Below, one piece after another: positions 1 through 9,122 of a stretch of 64,000 nt of DNA; position 1 is the stretch's first letter, and the number at the start of each line of letters is the position of its first letter. Origin of the DNA: VXLM01 sp965242665. GTDB lineage: Bacteria > Chloroflexota > Dehalococcoidia > Lucifugimonadales > VXLM01. Where the stretch lies: contig OZ251484.1 in assembly GCA_965242665.1 (NCBI GenBank), forward strand, positions 2,728,001-2,792,000, given 5' to 3'. The position numbers and the translations under genes are program-made. The notes below the pieces were generated by a model. That model searched no databases, was not told where the DNA came from, and saw nothing but the letters and a program-made list of their open reading frames with translations.

Positions 1-186
1 GACATAGAGACGACCGAACGCCTCTCGCCGATGATTCCGTCGGACAGAATCATCGTCAGCGAGAGCGGGATATCCACGGCGGCGCATATCCGGCGCGTCC
101 GAGATGCCGGCGTCCACGCCGCGTTGATCGGAGAAGCGCTGGTCACGTCCGACGACCCAGGGGCAAAACTGCGGGAGCTCGTGTGA
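1..186 (+). CDS. trpC: Indole-3-glycerol phosphate synthase, C-terminal end (partial)
   Basis: The reading frame is open from the window edge and ends in TGA. It encodes the last 61 residues of a TIM barrel, including the strand-8 phosphate-binding region: SESGIS followed by a helix and AALIGEALV, which is the standard TrpC ending. The enzyme closes the indole ring in tryptophan synthesis in the cytoplasm. Position directly upstream of trpF supports the call. The start lies outside the window. Confidence 0.9.
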   Translation, partial: DIETTERLSPMIPSDRIIVSESGISTAAHIRRVRDAGVHAALIGEALVTSDDPGAKLRELV

Positions 187-288
187 ACCCTCCTCGACAT
201 TCTTTCGCCGCGTTGGGTGGAAGCGCGCGGTACCGCTTCTGCGCTCGCGGCAGTCACTCCCCTATTGAGGTAAACCGGAGATAGAACC

Positions 289-951
289 ATGACGGGAATC
301 AAGATATGCGGACTGCGCGACGTCGAGGCGGCTCTCGCAGCGGCGGACTCTGGGGCGGATTTCCTGGGGTTCGCGTTCGTGCCGGGCGTCCGCCGACAGC
401 TCACGCTCGAACAGGGGTGCTCCGTCATCGGCAGAGTCGCAGCCGAACTCGGAGCAGATTGCCCAGCGCTGACGGGACTATTCGCCAATCAGGCAGTCGA
501 TGAGGTGAACCATATCATCGAAGAGTGTTCGCTCGAATACGCGCAACTCTGCGGTTCCGAACGACCGGATTACTGGGACCAAATCCGCGCATCGGTCATC
601 AAGCAAGTTCGAGTGAAACCGGACGACTCCGCGGAGTCGACACTTGCCAGAGTGCGGGAGATCTCCGTACGGGGGCGGCGCGCGCAACTCGACGCCTACG
701 AACGCGGAGCGCTTGGAGGGACGGGGCGGTCCTTCGATTGGAACGTCGCGGCGCGAGTCTCTCAGGAGTACGACATCGTGCTGGCGGGCGGACTGAGTGC
801 GGACAACGTGGCCGATGCAATTCGGCGAGTTCGTCCGTGGATGGTCGATGTCTCGAGCGGCGTAGAAGCGAACGGCGTCAAGGATCCGACGAAGATCCGC
901 GAATTCGCCAGGGCAGTCCAGTCGGCGTCGTCTGCGAACGGCTCTCGTTAG
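289..951 (+). CDS. trpF: Phosphoribosylanthranilate isomerase
   Basis: 220 residues, the usual length for TrpF. It catalyses the Amadori rearrangement of N-(5-phosphoribosyl)anthranilate to CdRP, the step before TrpC. The N-terminus MTGIKICGLRD carries the general-base Cys7 in the KICG motif; the general-acid Asp is in QLDAYERGALGGTG; the C-terminal phosphate site is VDVSSGVE. A GGAG ribosome site lies 8 bases before the ATG. The gap to trpC is 102 bases, so the two are probably cotranscribed. Its last 4 bases overlap the end of the convergent oxidoreductase gene. Confidence 0.95.
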   Translation: MTGIKICGLRDVEAALAAADSGADFLGFAFVPGVRRQLTLEQGCSVIGRVAAELGADCPALTGLFANQAVDEVNHIIEECSLEYAQLCGSERPDYWDQIRASVIKQVRVKPDDSAESTLARVREISVRGRRAQLDAYERGALGGTGRSFDWNVAARVSQEYDIVLAGGLSADNVADAIRRVRPWMVDVSSGVEANGVKDPTKIREFARAVQSASSANGSR

Positions 952-2042
952 TTCGCGCGGGGCGTGTAGAGGGGCTGACGGGGCGGGCGGTTTCGTCTCA
1001 ACTGCACCGTCGAATCTTGCAAGGGAAGCGAGACTCTCGCGCCGCCGTTCCTGTGCGACTCGATGAACGCGAAGATCAACTCCGTGCCCGCGTAGGCTGC
1101 GCGAACTCCGCCGACAGTGGGCGCGCCGGTATCGAGGGAATGGACGATGTCTTCGATCAATCTCAAGGTCGAACTCTTCTGATGGAACTCAGGAAACGAG
1201 CGGCGGATCGTGAGGGAGCGGGCGTCGCCGTCTGTTGGATCGGAGACGCGGAAGTCCCATTCGCGTCCGTCCCGAATCGCCCTGATCCGTCCGCGCGTCC
1301 CCACCGCCTCGAACTCGCCGTATTGATTGCTGAGCAGGGCGTAGATCTTGACCCCGTTGGAAAGCTCGATGATGCCCTCGGCTTTTGGGTCCTCCGTGAG
1401 GATGTCTCCGTCGAAGATGGGGCCGTCCTCGACGAGGGTTCCCTGCGCCCAGTGTGCCGGCTGGTCGCCGCTGAGTTTGAGCGCGAGGTCGAGTGTGTGG
1501 CTCGAGGCATTGAACAAATTGCCGTTGGCGTAGATGATTACAGATTCCAAGTCTCCGATCTCGCCCGCGTCGATGATCGCCTTCATTTGGTCGTAGCCGG
1601 TATCCCATCGCCGGTTGGTACCCAAGTTGAACACCGCATGGTTGCGTTCGACTGCCTCGACGATTGCGCGCGCGGCGCTCAAGGATGCAGCCATGGCCTT
1701 TTCGGCGTAGATGGCCTTCACTCCATGCTCGGCGGCGTATACCACGATCTCTGCGCGCTGCTCGGGCTGCGTCGCGACGCTGAGGATATCCGGCTGCTCC
1801 TCGTCGATCATCTCCTTGTAGTCGGTGTACTGGCTGCGGCGTGGAACGCCGTATCGCGCGCCAGCTTGTTCGAGGACTTCGGGGCGAACGTCAGCGCACG
1901 CAGAAAGTTCTGTGCGGCTGCAAGCCTCGTATCCGGCGGCGTGAGAGTACGGCGATCGGAGCCTGCTTGCGCCGCGCAACTCGTTGTCGATGAATGCGCC
2001 CATGCGGCTGCATCCGACTAGGGCGGCTCGATACGTCTTCAT
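948..2042 (-). CDS. Gfo/Idh/MocA-family NAD(P)-dependent oxidoreductase
   Basis: 364 residues with the two-domain layout of this family. The N-terminal Rossmann fold starts AALVGCSRMGAFIDNE; the usual EKP motif is seen as YAEKAMA near residue 117, so the Pro is replaced by Ala. The C-terminal alpha/beta dimerisation domain follows. These enzymes oxidise or reduce sugars, inositols and related polyols; the substrate cannot be told from sequence. AGGAGG sits 7 bases before the ATG. A second family member lies 36 bases upstream on the same strand, so the pair is probably an operon for one catabolic route. Confidence 0.85.
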   Translation of the reverse strand: MKTYRAALVGCSRMGAFIDNELRGASRLRSPYSHAAGYEACSRTELSACADVRPEVLEQAGARYGVPRRSQYTDYKEMIDEEQPDILSVATQPEQRAEIVVYAAEHGVKAIYAEKAMAASLSAARAIVEAVERNHAVFNLGTNRRWDTGYDQMKAIIDAGEIGDLESVIIYANGNLFNASSHTLDLALKLSGDQPAHWAQGTLVEDGPIFDGDILTEDPKAEGIIELSNGVKIYALLSNQYGEFEAVGTRGRIRAIRDGREWDFRVSDPTDGDARSLTIRRSFPEFHQKSSTLRLIEDIVHSLDTGAPTVGGVRAAYAGTELIFAFIESHRNGGARVSLPLQDSTVQLRRNRPPRQPLYTPRAN

Positions 2043-2078
2043 CGCAAACCCTCCTCATACCGCATTCGACATCTTCGG

Positions 2079-3149
2079 CTAGGCCACGTCCACCGTCCGG
2101 TTGGAGGCGGATGCTTCGACGGCGGCTTCGATGACGTGGAGGACGTGGACGATGGACTCTATCGGCGCGAGGGCTGGAGATCCCTCTCTAGAGGCGATGA
2201 GGAACTGCCGCACGAACTCTTCGCCTGCGACGCCGCCATACGCCGGAGATTCGGGGAGCGTAAAGGCATGATGCCGCTCTCCTCCTGCCGCCCAACCGTC
2301 GGCGATGCTGTTGACGCTGTAGCCTCCTCGCTCCGATAGGGGAATGCGCGCGCTGCCATCGGTTCCCCGCACGGCCAAGAACGCATCATAGGCCGCGCCG
2401 GAGTAGCCTGCGGAACTCCCTACGAGATGGTATCCGGCGTGCATGGTTCCGATTACGCCATTCGAGAATTTCATGAGCAGGCAGGCGGTGTCTTCCACGT
2501 CGATGGGAAATGGGTTCTTGGTACCAAGCATCGCCGCCACGGACTCGATGCGGGAGTCGAGCAAGTAGCAGAGGGCATCGATATGGTGGCAGCCCAACCA
2601 AGAGAGGATGCCGCTTCCCGCCTTGGCCTTGTCGAATAGCCAAAACGTTGGATCACGGTAGCGCACCTGGGAGGTAACCTGCCTGGATTCGACCGCCATG
2701 ACGTCCCCGATCGCTCCATCTCGAATCGCGCGCTTGACGTCGAGGATGACAGGGTCGTTTCGGAAGGTGAGTACGGTGCCCATGGTCAGGTTCTTCTTCC
2801 GTGCGGCGACGGCGACGGCCTGGAGCCTGCCGGCAGACAGTGCGCCCGGTTTTTCGAAGAGGGCGGGCTTTCCGGCATCCACCGCCGCATCGAGGACGGC
2901 GGGGCATTCGTCGTTGCGCACGGAGACCATCAAGGCATCTACATCACGCCGCAGCAACTCATCGAGCCGCTCGGTTCCAGTAGCCGCCTTCGTGGTCTGC
3001 TTCTCGACTTCTTCCATATTCCCTCGTCCCAGTCTGCAAAGATGGACTGCATCGACTTCGGGAAGGGCCTCGAGGGTGCGGGCGTGCATGAGCGAATGGG
3101 GGTTGTCGGAGAAGACGTATCCTACGGAGAACGATCGTTTGGACTGCAT
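2079..3149 (-). CDS. Gfo/Idh/MocA-family NAD(P)-dependent oxidoreductase
   Basis: 356 residues from the ATG at 3149, chosen because GGAGG lies 9 bases upstream; an in-frame TTG at 3158 is possible but overlaps that site. The Rossmann domain begins FSVGYVFSDNPHS, where the typical GxGxxG is degenerate. The EKP motif is intact (LFEKPGALS), and WLGCHHIDALCYL carries the His expected in the active site. It is first in a two-gene operon with the oxidoreductase downstream. Substrate unknown. Confidence 0.83.
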   Translation of the reverse strand: MQSKRSFSVGYVFSDNPHSLMHARTLEALPEVDAVHLCRLGRGNMEEVEKQTTKAATGTERLDELLRRDVDALMVSVRNDECPAVLDAAVDAGKPALFEKPGALSAGRLQAVAVAARKKNLTMGTVLTFRNDPVILDVKRAIRDGAIGDVMAVESRQVTSQVRYRDPTFWLFDKAKAGSGILSWLGCHHIDALCYLLDSRIESVAAMLGTKNPFPIDVEDTACLLMKFSNGVIGTMHAGYHLVGSSAGYSGAAYDAFLAVRGTDGSARIPLSERGGYSVNSIADGWAAGGERHHAFTLPESPAYGGVAGEEFVRQFLIASREGSPALAPIESIVHVLHVIEAAVEASASNRTVDVA

Positions 3150-3220
3150 AGACGGCAACCTCCTCGCATGTGTTGGCGCAGAGAGTATACCCCGCCCACA
3201 TCACTCCCGCCACCCACCAA

Positions 3221-3247
3221 CGTCATTCCCGCGAAGACGGGATTATC
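3221..3247 (+). repeat. Degenerate palindromic repeat of the CGTCATTCCCGCG family
   Basis: Begins CGTCATTCCCGCGAAG and ends in a mutated right arm. It matches the dispersed palindromes seen at 19.3, 22.3-22.8, 59.6 and 61.8 kb. It lies in the divergent gap between the oxidoreductase operon and the AAA ATPase. Confidence 0.6.
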
Positions 3248-3365
3248 CGCACCCCAGAACCTCCCGCACCTCATCCGCCTTCCGACTCGCCCGCAATACA
3301 AGCCATCGGAGATTCCGTGCGGTCTGCGGTATGATAGGGGGTGGGGTATACGGTGGGGCGGGCTA

Positions 3366-3394
3366 TTGCGGGAGGATGTACGATCTGATATAAT
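3366..3394 (+). promoter_or_regulatory. Extended -10 promoter for the AAA ATPase gene
   Basis: TTGCGG (3366-3371), a 17-base spacer, and TATAAT (3389-3394) preceded by TGA give an extended -10 (TGATATAAT). Transcription would begin near 3401, about 47 bases before the ATG at 3448. Confidence 0.6.
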
Positions 3395-3447
3395 GGCCCT
3401 GAAGCAGGAGGCGATAAGGATTTTCCGGGGGACTATTGGAGCATGTG

Positions 3448-5553
3448 ATGAGAATCGTCAGTTTGGTAGTAGAAAACTTCCGCGCAATCAATCGAGTCGA
3501 ACTATCCGATCTTCAAGACATGATCGTCATCGCGGGACCAAACGGATGCGGTAAGTCCTGCATACTCGACTCCATTCGGCTCTTCAAGTCTGTCTATGGC
3601 GGATATCAACCAAATGAATGGCAGCAGTGGTTTGGAGAATTCCAGATAGACTTCCAAAGAAGTCCTCAACAGATGGTATCATTACTGAGGGAGCGTTCGA
3701 AGCCGGCAGTCATTAGATCTACCATCAAGTTGGCGGAGGAGGAGGCAAAATTTATCCAGGGTGAACTCCAGATTATGTTAGAAGATCACGTCTGGAAAAC
3801 TTTGTTCCCGGGGTCGCAAGAATATGGATTTCGTGCTCGACTCGGTCTGGCCGCTGAACTACGAGCTAACAAACCAACTGTCGACAACCGAGTAAAACAG
3901 CTACTCCCGCAAGTCGAAAAGCAGCTGCAGCAAAGAGAACTGTGCGGTGAATTAGTGATTCACCCCAATGGTGCAGTTCATACTACACCGAATGTTCTCT
4001 TGGAATTGGTGTTCTCCGCGTTTCGTCCAAAACGAATTGGACTAATAGATTATCACGGGTCGCATCGCAACTATGGACGAGAGCAACTGGGTGGAATCAA
4101 CCTAAGCCTTGACCAAGAAGAAGAAAGATACAGAACTGCTTCGCTGTATAACTATGGCAACAAGTACGCTAATATAAAGAGCGAGATGGCGGCAGAATTT
4201 GTCAGACAGGCTCTCTCAGAAAAAGCGTTAGGCAGTGGAATCAATAGAGATACACCATCACTATCAGAGACTCTACAAGAGCTGTTCAAGATATTCTTTC
4301 CGGGCAAAGGATTCCTTGGTCCGAAGCCGATGGATGATGGAAGTCTACATTTTCCGGTCGAAGTTGAAGGTGGCGCAACTCACGACATCAACGACTTATC
4401 ATCGGGAGAGAAAGAAGTTCTTTTTGGCTACCTCAGGCTGAGGAATTCAGCACCAAGATACTCTGTTATCTTACTGGACGAACCTGAGCTGCATCTGAAC
4501 CCTGCCCTTGTGCGTGGACTCCCTGAGTTCTATCTCAAGCGCCTGGCATTAGATCTGGACAACCAGATATGGCTGGTGACTCACTCAGACGCTTTCCTAA
4601 GGGAAGCTGTGGGACACAATGGCCTACGCGTGTTTCACATGCAATATGCCGTCGCATCCGAAGATATAAGTAATCAACTCCACGAGATTCATACAGAAAA
4701 GGAAACAGAAGCCATCATTTTTGAGTTGGTAGGTGACTTGGCAGCATATCGACCGGGAGCCAAAGTTGTAATCTTCGAGGGAGAAAACTCACAATTCGAT
4801 CTCACTATGGTATCCCGGCTATTTCCGACTTTCGAAAAGGAAGTAAATCTCGTTTCTGGCGGCAGTCGTTCCAGGGTCAAGACTCTCCACGAGGTTTTGG
4901 AACACAGTGTCACCGCAGGAAGCATCCCAGTCAAAATATACTCTGTTGTCGACGCAGACTCCGAGGTGGGATATGAACCGGATGCAGAGTACAATCATCA
5001 CTACTCGTGGGACGTATATCATATAGAGAATTATCTCCTAGAGACTCGTTTTATCAAGCTTGCGTTGGAGAGCTTGGATATTCATCACGATGACCTATGC
5101 ACCGAGGAAATGATTGAAGAGTCGCTGATCCAAATTGCAAATGGATTGATAGATCAGCTCGTCAGTCATAAGGTCAGAACAGATATAGGAGGCAAGCTAA
5201 CTCGACAGATTGATCTTGGATCTAATCCACAATCTGGTGATGTCGCTGCTGAACTATATGAATCCGTCAAGAGATCGGTTGAACGATTGCGCCACTTGTC
5301 GGATTCTGACCTGAGCTCCGATGAGATTCGATCTCGTGTCGAGAAAGAACGCAAAGTGCTGGTTGATTCACTGTGCAACGGAGAATGGAAGAAGTACTTT
5401 AGAGGTCGGGAAATTCTGAGAAAATTCTGCGGGAAATACGTTCGAGGCATGAGTTACGAATACTTTCGAAACTTAGTCGTCACTCAAATGATCAACGACA
5501 CCTACGAACCCGAGGGCATGAAAACAATTCTTAACAAGATTCTGCATGACTAA
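3448..5553 (+). CDS. AAA-family ATPase with probable DUF4435/TOPRIM-like C-terminus (OLD-like)
   Basis: About 701 residues from the ATG at 3448, which has GGAG 6 bases upstream; a TTG at 3436 is also in frame. The N-terminus MRIVSLVVENFRAIN is typical of SMC/RecF/OLD-type ATPases. Walker A is GPNGCGKS, the signature is LSSGEKEVL, and Walker B is VILLDEPELHLNP with a following H-loop (WLVTHSD). The C-terminal third has VVIFEGENSQFD, VVDADSE and VYHIENYLLE, the pattern of DUF4435, a TOPRIM-related module found in putative nucleases. The gene is clearly A+T richer than its neighbours and stands alone, both signs of transfer. Role in phage defence or DNA repair is inference. Confidence 0.75.
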   Translation: MRIVSLVVENFRAINRVELSDLQDMIVIAGPNGCGKSCILDSIRLFKSVYGGYQPNEWQQWFGEFQIDFQRSPQQMVSLLRERSKPAVIRSTIKLAEEEAKFIQGELQIMLEDHVWKTLFPGSQEYGFRARLGLAAELRANKPTVDNRVKQLLPQVEKQLQQRELCGELVIHPNGAVHTTPNVLLELVFSAFRPKRIGLIDYHGSHRNYGREQLGGINLSLDQEEERYRTASLYNYGNKYANIKSEMAAEFVRQALSEKALGSGINRDTPSLSETLQELFKIFFPGKGFLGPKPMDDGSLHFPVEVEGGATHDINDLSSGEKEVLFGYLRLRNSAPRYSVILLDEPELHLNPALVRGLPEFYLKRLALDLDNQIWLVTHSDAFLREAVGHNGLRVFHMQYAVASEDISNQLHEIHTEKETEAIIFELVGDLAAYRPGAKVVIFEGENSQFDLTMVSRLFPTFEKEVNLVSGGSRSRVKTLHEVLEHSVTAGSIPVKIYSVVDADSEVGYEPDAEYNHHYSWDVYHIENYLLETRFIKLALESLDIHHDDLCTEEMIEESLIQIANGLIDQLVSHKVRTDIGGKLTRQIDLGSNPQSGDVAAELYESVKRSVERLRHLSDSDLSSDEIRSRVEKERKVLVDSLCNGEWKKYFRGREILRKFCGKYVRGMSYEYFRNLVVTQMINDTYEPEGMKTILNKILHD

Positions 5554-5701
5554 TGGCGGCTCCTGCGAATACATCTAGCCTCGCGGCGGACGTTCTGTGA
5601 GAAGATGATTGTCCCTGTTGGCGGGGCGTCGTTGGGAGGATTCCCGCCTTCGTGTGAATGACGTATCGCGCAAAGCAAGGCCAAGAGAAAGGAAATCAAG
5701 A

Positions 5702-6274
5702 ATGGTCAAGGCACTCGTAGGAATCGCGCTGGCGCTATCCCTAGCTATCGGATGCGGCCAATCAGTCCGAGAGGAGGCTGAGTCGATAGCTGCACAAGCA
5801 ACCGTACTGGCGTCGCAAGAACAGGAGATTCTGGAAGACTGGCCATATGCCGTGACCGACGCCCGCAAGCAGGAGATTCTAGACAAGCTCCAAGACATCG
5901 CCGATCAACGCAAGTCCATGGATCAGCAGTGGGCAGACTTGCAAGAACGGGCCGAGGCCGAATGGGCAGACTTGCAAGAACGATCCGAGGCCGAAGCGAA
6001 ACAACGCATTCTCACATGCCTGAAACGCAATGACGGCCTCAACGCCATCAACACGACCCTTGCTCAGTATGAAACGAGCATCAGGAGCTATGATGCTCTG
6101 GATGATCTAATCAACGAAAACGGCAGCTACTCGAACACCGGCAAGAGCACTGGCACGAGCATCAGGTACATCGGATCTGAAAATGGCCTCATAGTCAACA
6201 TCCTCCTACATATCGGCACAGATGACAGTGACTGTGCTATCACTGTTAGGGTCGATAAGATCCCGCAATGGTGA
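5702..6274 (+). CDS. Hypothetical lipoprotein with coiled-coil repeats
   Basis: 190 residues from the ATG at 5702, with AGGA about 8 bases upstream. It has a short lipoprotein signal: MVK, a hydrophobic run, and the lipobox LAIGC with the lipidated Cys near residue 17. The exported part is highly charged and alpha-helical, with a 10-residue repeat WADLQER(A/S)EAE present twice in tandem and then decaying, so it is likely a coiled coil. Two Cys follow later. No family recognised; function unknown. Confidence 0.6.
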   Translation: MVKALVGIALALSLAIGCGQSVREEAESIAAQATVLASQEQEILEDWPYAVTDARKQEILDKLQDIADQRKSMDQQWADLQERAEAEWADLQERSEAEAKQRILTCLKRNDGLNAINTTLAQYETSIRSYDALDDLINENGSYSNTGKSTGTSIRYIGSENGLIVNILLHIGTDDSDCAITVRVDKIPQW

Positions 6275-6346
6275 GGCCAGACGCCGGAGCTGTGGGAGTG
6301 ATGTAGACAAGGGGTGGGAATGACGTAGACATGGGTGGGAATGACG

Positions 6347-7222
6347 TCATGATTCCGGCGTCGGCGAGTCCTCCGGGTTGGGAGATTCGTCGGAATGACT
6401 TTCGCTCCTTTGGATGTCCAGCCACAGGCCGTATAGTTCGTTCTTCGACAGTCCGAGGTTGGATGCGGCGGCGATGGCGTCTTTGCTCGTCCGCGCGCTG
6501 TCGTATTCCCTACGCAAGATGCTGCGCGCGCGTTCGCGGAGGGACGCGTCCTGGGCGGGAGACGGGGCGGCGTAGACGATCAACGTGAATTCTCCTCTTG
6601 GTTCCGCAAAGCGCTCGAGGGCCTCGGTGACGGGGCCGCGGAAGACCTCTTCATAGGCCTTCGTCAGCTCGCGGCAGACGACGGCGTCGCGGTCTCCCAG
6701 TACATCCAGGACGTCGGTCAGGGCGTCGGTCAGACGGTGCGGCGTCTCGAACGCCACCCATGGGCGGCGTTCGTCTTTCAGGGATTGGAGGAGCTTGCGT
6801 CTGTGCCCGCTTCTGCGCGGCAGGAATCCGAGGTAGACGAACTGGTCGATCGGCGCGCCTGCGACGCTGAGGGCGGCGGTCAAGGCCGAGGCTCCGGGGA
6901 TCGGCTCGACGCGGTGCCCAGCGCGTGCCGCTGCGGCGACGAGTTCGGCGCCGGGGTCGTTTACCGCGGGGGTTCCTGCATCGGAGACGAGAGCGACATC
7001 CCCCGCATCCAACGCCCGGAGGATGACCGGCAGTTTCGCAAGTCTGTTATGGTGATGGTAGCTGGCGCATGGCGTGTCGATGTCGTAATGGGAGAGCAGC
7101 TTGCGGGTCGTTCTGGTATCCTCGGATGCGATGAGGGAGACATCGGAGAGGATGCGGAGAGCGCGCAGCGTGATGTCCTGCATATTGCCAATCGGGGTGG
7201 CTACGACGTACAGCGTTGACAC
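6347..7222 (-). CDS. rsmI: 16S rRNA (cytidine(1402)-2'-O)-methyltransferase
   Basis: 291 residues of the tetrapyrrole-methylase fold. The N-terminus LYVVATPIGNMQD, followed by SEDTRTTRKLL, DAGTPAVNDPG, PIPGASALTAALSVAG and LGFLPRR, are the RsmI signatures. It methylates the ribose of C1402 in the ribosome decoding centre using SAM. GTG start at 7222 with AGGA upstream. The C-terminal tail is Ser/Pro/Glu-rich and not conserved. Divergent from the VOC gene. Confidence 0.95.
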   Translation of the reverse strand: MSTLYVVATPIGNMQDITLRALRILSDVSLIASEDTRTTRKLLSHYDIDTPCASYHHHNRLAKLPVILRALDAGDVALVSDAGTPAVNDPGAELVAAAARAGHRVEPIPGASALTAALSVAGAPIDQFVYLGFLPRRSGHRRKLLQSLKDERRPWVAFETPHRLTDALTDVLDVLGDRDAVVCRELTKAYEEVFRGPVTEALERFAEPRGEFTLIVYAAPSPAQDASLRERARSILRREYDSARTSKDAIAAASNLGLSKNELYGLWLDIQRSESHSDESPNPEDSPTPES

Positions 7223-7293
7223 TCGACCGTCCTACCGCATACCGTTCGTTCGATCAATTCTCGCACTGTGAAGTTTCGACTTGGGAGCGCGCC

Positions 7294-8169
7294 ATGACTG
7301 ACTTGAGACTCGATCACGTTCTGATAGCCGCTCGGGATCTGACCGCAGCTCATGATACATTCCGGAGGCTGGGATTCAAAGCGACGCCGGAGGGGCGGCA
7401 TCCCGGTCGGGGGACGAGCAACAGGCTAGTGGTCTTTCCACGCGAGTACATCGAGTTGATTACGGTTCACGATGCGGAGGGGGACTTGTTTCGGCCAAAT
7501 TTGCCGTCGTTCCTCAGTGAACGAGAGGGGTTGTTTATCTTTTCGATTGGAACGGACGACGTCCGAGGGCGCGCAGAGGAGGCTCGCCGCAAGGGGGTGC
7601 GTGTGGCGGATCCTGTACGAGGCTCTCGGCAGGCCGCGGACGGTTCGACCGCCTACTCCTGGACGCAGGCGGAGTTTGGCCCGGATGAGATGCCCGGCAG
7701 CCAGACGTTTCTCATTCAGCACGATCAATCCATCGAGGAACGGTACACGGAGCCGAAGGACCCGACGAATCACCCGAACGGCGCGAGGGGGATAGCATCC
7801 TTGGCTCTGGCGGTGGAGGACGCATCGGCGGCGATGCGCTGGCAGGAGGTGTTTGGCCTGGAACGAGTCCCGGACGCATTGGACGCGCACGGCTGTCGCG
7901 TGGACGTTCGGCTCGCGTTCGAGAATTGCTGGTTGGACTTCATCGAACCGCACGGTCGGAACGATGCCGCGCAGTTCATGGAAGCCTGGGGGGAAGGGCC
8001 GTACGCGATCACGTTCGAGTGTGCAGACGTCGATGCAGCAGAGTCGTCAATGCGGATGTCGGGAGTGTTGGGTTTGGAGCGGCGGGGGGACACGTTGACG
8101 GCCCCCGCGCAATCGACGCACGGAGCGCGGATGATCTTCACGTCGTCGGGCGGACGCTATCTTCGGTAG
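7294..8169 (+). CDS. VOC-superfamily glyoxalase-like protein
   Basis: 291 residues from the ATG at 7294, chosen because GGGAG lies 9 bases upstream and the VOC fold begins at once (LDHVLIAARDLTAAHDTFRRLGF). Two beta-alpha-beta-beta-beta modules are visible: the first half resembles the 'glyoxalase-like' PF13468 type, and the second starts at ASLALAVEDASAAM. Members cleave or isomerise small carbonyls or aromatic diols with a metal; substrate unknown. The 3' end overlaps the convergent NYN gene by 13 bases. Confidence 0.75.
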   Translation: MTDLRLDHVLIAARDLTAAHDTFRRLGFKATPEGRHPGRGTSNRLVVFPREYIELITVHDAEGDLFRPNLPSFLSEREGLFIFSIGTDDVRGRAEEARRKGVRVADPVRGSRQAADGSTAYSWTQAEFGPDEMPGSQTFLIQHDQSIEERYTEPKDPTNHPNGARGIASLALAVEDASAAMRWQEVFGLERVPDALDAHGCRVDVRLAFENCWLDFIEPHGRNDAAQFMEAWGEGPYAITFECADVDAAESSMRMSGVLGLERRGDTLTAPAQSTHGARMIFTSSGGRYLR

Positions 8170-9122
8170 ATCTGATTGCCGTCGCGCCTCCAGTTCCGCG
8201 CGAGGCCCGGAACCCCATCGAGCAGCCCTTGGAGGCTCTTGTACTTCGAGCCGCTGAGCTTTGGGATGCCCAAGACCTTGGCTGCATCTCCTGCCGCGGA
8301 AGCGCCGGAGATGGGTTTGTCGGGAGAGGATTCGCGCTTCGCCCAGGCGGCGTCGATTTTGGATGCGATGGAGGCAAGGGTGGAGTCGGATTTCTTCGGA
8401 GCGCCGTCAATATCCTGCTCAGTCAGTTCGATGACGACGTCCCCTTGTGCGGACGGGCGGGTTACCTTGACTTCCGACGATGCTTCGAGGAATGCGGTGA
8501 AGCTGGAATAGCCCCGAGACCGGAAGTCGAAGCCCGGGTCGAGGCGCTGCATCGTCTGACGGAGTTGGCTGCCCAGTACCTTGCCCTCTGCGTCCATGCT
8601 GGCGCGGACGGCTCGGACGAGAAGGCTGTCGCTGCGCGGCTGCCGGGGCTGCGGCTTGGCTATTTCCTGACGCTGCTCATGCTGGTCGAGGTAGTAGTAG
8701 CGGTCACAGGCCTTGACCAAGGTCGCGGATACAGACTTTTGGCGTCCGGCGCCGACGACCATCTTGCCCGATGCACGCAGCTTGTTTACCAGAGGGAGGA
8801 AGTCTGCATCGCCGGATACGACGACGAATGTATCGACAGGGGAAGAGAACAGCAGGTCGATGGCGTCTATGGCCAGTCTGATGTCGCTGGCGTTCTTGCC
8901 GGCTCCGGACGTCTGGAAGACGTGGACTGGCTCTATGCCGAGCTGGAGGAGTTGGTCACGCTGATTTCCGCCCTTCGACCAGTCGGAATATGCGCGCCGG
9001 ATGAGTATTCGTCCGAGGTTGGAGACTTGGTCGAACAACCACTGGACGGATCCTAGCCCCACGTTTTCGTCGTCGATCAGGACGGCTACGAGTCGATCTT
9101 CGGATGTCCGATTCATCACCAT
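8157..9122 (-). CDS. NYN-domain (PIN-like) protein with OST-HTH/LOTUS domain
   Basis: About 321 residues. The NYN domain (residues ~10-145) starts VAVLIDDENVG and has the acidic residues of PIN-like nucleases: DDEN, a middle ASDIRLAIDAIDLL, and VVSGDADFLPLV. A linker leads to an OST-HTH/LOTUS-type domain (DSLLVRAVRASMDAEG..), a putative RNA-binding winged helix, and a C-terminal repeat-like helical module. Such proteins are LabA/MARF1-like putative RNases. Start at 9122 has GGAG 10 bases upstream; ATG 9116 is the alternative. It overlaps the end of the yqeK-like gene, so translation is coupled. Confidence 0.8.
   Translation of the reverse strand: MVMNRTSEDRLVAVLIDDENVGLGSVQWLFDQVSNLGRILIRRAYSDWSKGGNQRDQLLQLGIEPVHVFQTSGAGKNASDIRLAIDAIDLLFSSPVDTFVVVSGDADFLPLVNKLRASGKMVVGAGRQKSVSATLVKACDRYYYLDQHEQRQEIAKPQPRQPRSDSLLVRAVRASMDAEGKVLGSQLRQTMQRLDPGFDFRSRGYSSFTAFLEASSEVKVTRPSAQGDVVIELTEQDIDGAPKKSDSTLASIASKIDAAWAKRESSPDKPISGASAAGDAAKVLGIPKLSGSKYKSLQGLLDGVPGLARNWRRDGNQIYRR

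Noticed and set aside
525..2021. A 498-codon open frame on the plus strand opposite the first oxidoreductase
   Set aside because: It is the complement of the well-conserved Gfo/Idh/MocA gene in G+C-rich DNA and has no family-like sequence or ribosome site.
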